Assembly (NCBI GenBank): GCA_014379305.1
Contig: JACMMB010000241.1
Location: 1-6,633 of the forward strand
DNA length: 6,633 nucleotides
Origin: Akkermansiaceae bacterium
Lineage (GTDB): Bacteria > Verrucomicrobiota > Verrucomicrobiia > Verrucomicrobiales > Akkermansiaceae
Direction of reading: 5' to 3'
Below the pieces are notes generated by a model. That model had not been told where the DNA came from and did not search any database. It saw only the letters and a program-made list of their open reading frames with translations. The stretch's first letter is position 1. The number at the start of each line of letters is the position of its first letter. Shown here in pieces: positions 6,439-6,633 of the stretch. The translations under genes and the position numbers were made by a program.

Positions 6439-6633
6439 ATGGGCGAATACAACGATGTGGCAGGCATGCTGCCGGGTCCGTATCGGATTTTATGGAGGGA
6501 GAAGGTGGCATCGACCAATGACTCGCTGCGGGAGCTGGCGGAAAAGGGCATGGCCGAGGGGCTGATTTTAATTGCGGAGGAGCAGACCGTAGGACGGGGG
6601 CGTAGAGGGGCGGAGTGGTTTTCGCCAAAGGGC
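6439..6633 (+). CDS. birA: Biotin-[acetyl-CoA-carboxylase] ligase, N-terminal part (cut by window edge)
   Basis: Biotin-protein ligase activates biotin as biotinyl-AMP and attaches it to a lysine of acetyl-CoA carboxylase and similar carriers. The 65 visible codons carry the family signature: VASTNDSLREL (23-33), then LIAEEQTVGRGRRGAEWFSP (44-63), including the biotinyl-AMP loop GRGRRG at 52-57. The rest of the catalytic domain and the C-terminal domain lie beyond the edge. STND falls at residue 25, and the frame is blocked upstream by a TGA at 6322-6324. There is therefore no room for the DNA-binding helix-turn-helix found in E. coli BirA, and this looks like a monofunctional (class I) ligase. 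The start is not certain: the ATG at 6439 directly abuts GAAGGG, which is too close for a good ribosome site, and ATG 6466 is an alternative. It follows nadE by 11 bases. Confidence 0.9.
   Translation, partial: MGEYNDVAGMLPGPYRILWREKVASTNDSLRELAEKGMAEGLILIAEEQTVGRGRRGAEWFSPKG

Overview
The window reads as ordinary bacterial chromosome. It is GC-rich, with tightly packed housekeeping genes and no phage, transposon, CRISPR or plasmid genes. A Verrucomicrobiota-like organism is my best guess, from the look of Mrp (an IENMAWF segment without the usual CxxC) and the overall gene style. This is an impression from memory, not a test, and should be held loosely.

Layout from left to right. The C-terminal 45 codons of an unrecognised plus-strand gene end at 139. 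Two small uncharacterised plus-strand ORFs follow (149-346 and 343-570). They overlap by ATGA, and the first has a signal-peptide-like N-terminus ending in Cys. A nested GC-rich palindrome at 603-655 sits where these genes converge on glnD. glnD (672-3413, minus) encodes the PII uridylyltransferase/uridylyl-removing enzyme. A 104-bp divergent spacer separates it from mrp/apbC (3518-4546, plus), a P-loop ATPase of the iron-sulfur cluster carrier family that lacks the usual CxxC pair. Next come a tRNA-Gln(UUG) at 4638-4708 with a plausible stable-RNA promoter upstream, then nadE (4799-6427, plus), the glutamine-dependent NAD+ synthetase. Eleven bases after nadE, the start of a biotin-protein ligase gene (6439 onward) runs off the right edge.

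The functions are core metabolism: nitrogen sensing (GlnD), Fe-S cluster handling (Mrp), translation (tRNA-Gln), NAD synthesis (NadE) and biotin attachment (BirA-type ligase). nadE and the ligase are probably co-transcribed. GlnD, tRNA-Gln and NadE all involve glutamine, but nothing in the DNA shows a regulatory link. The + strand is G-rich whichever way the genes point, which suggests a replication-strand bias and explains many long antisense ORFs.

I found no convincing new biological system. The points most worth a second look are the coupled small ORFs, the nested palindrome, and the altered metal-ligand segment of Mrp. No gene-free stretch exceeds 300 bases.
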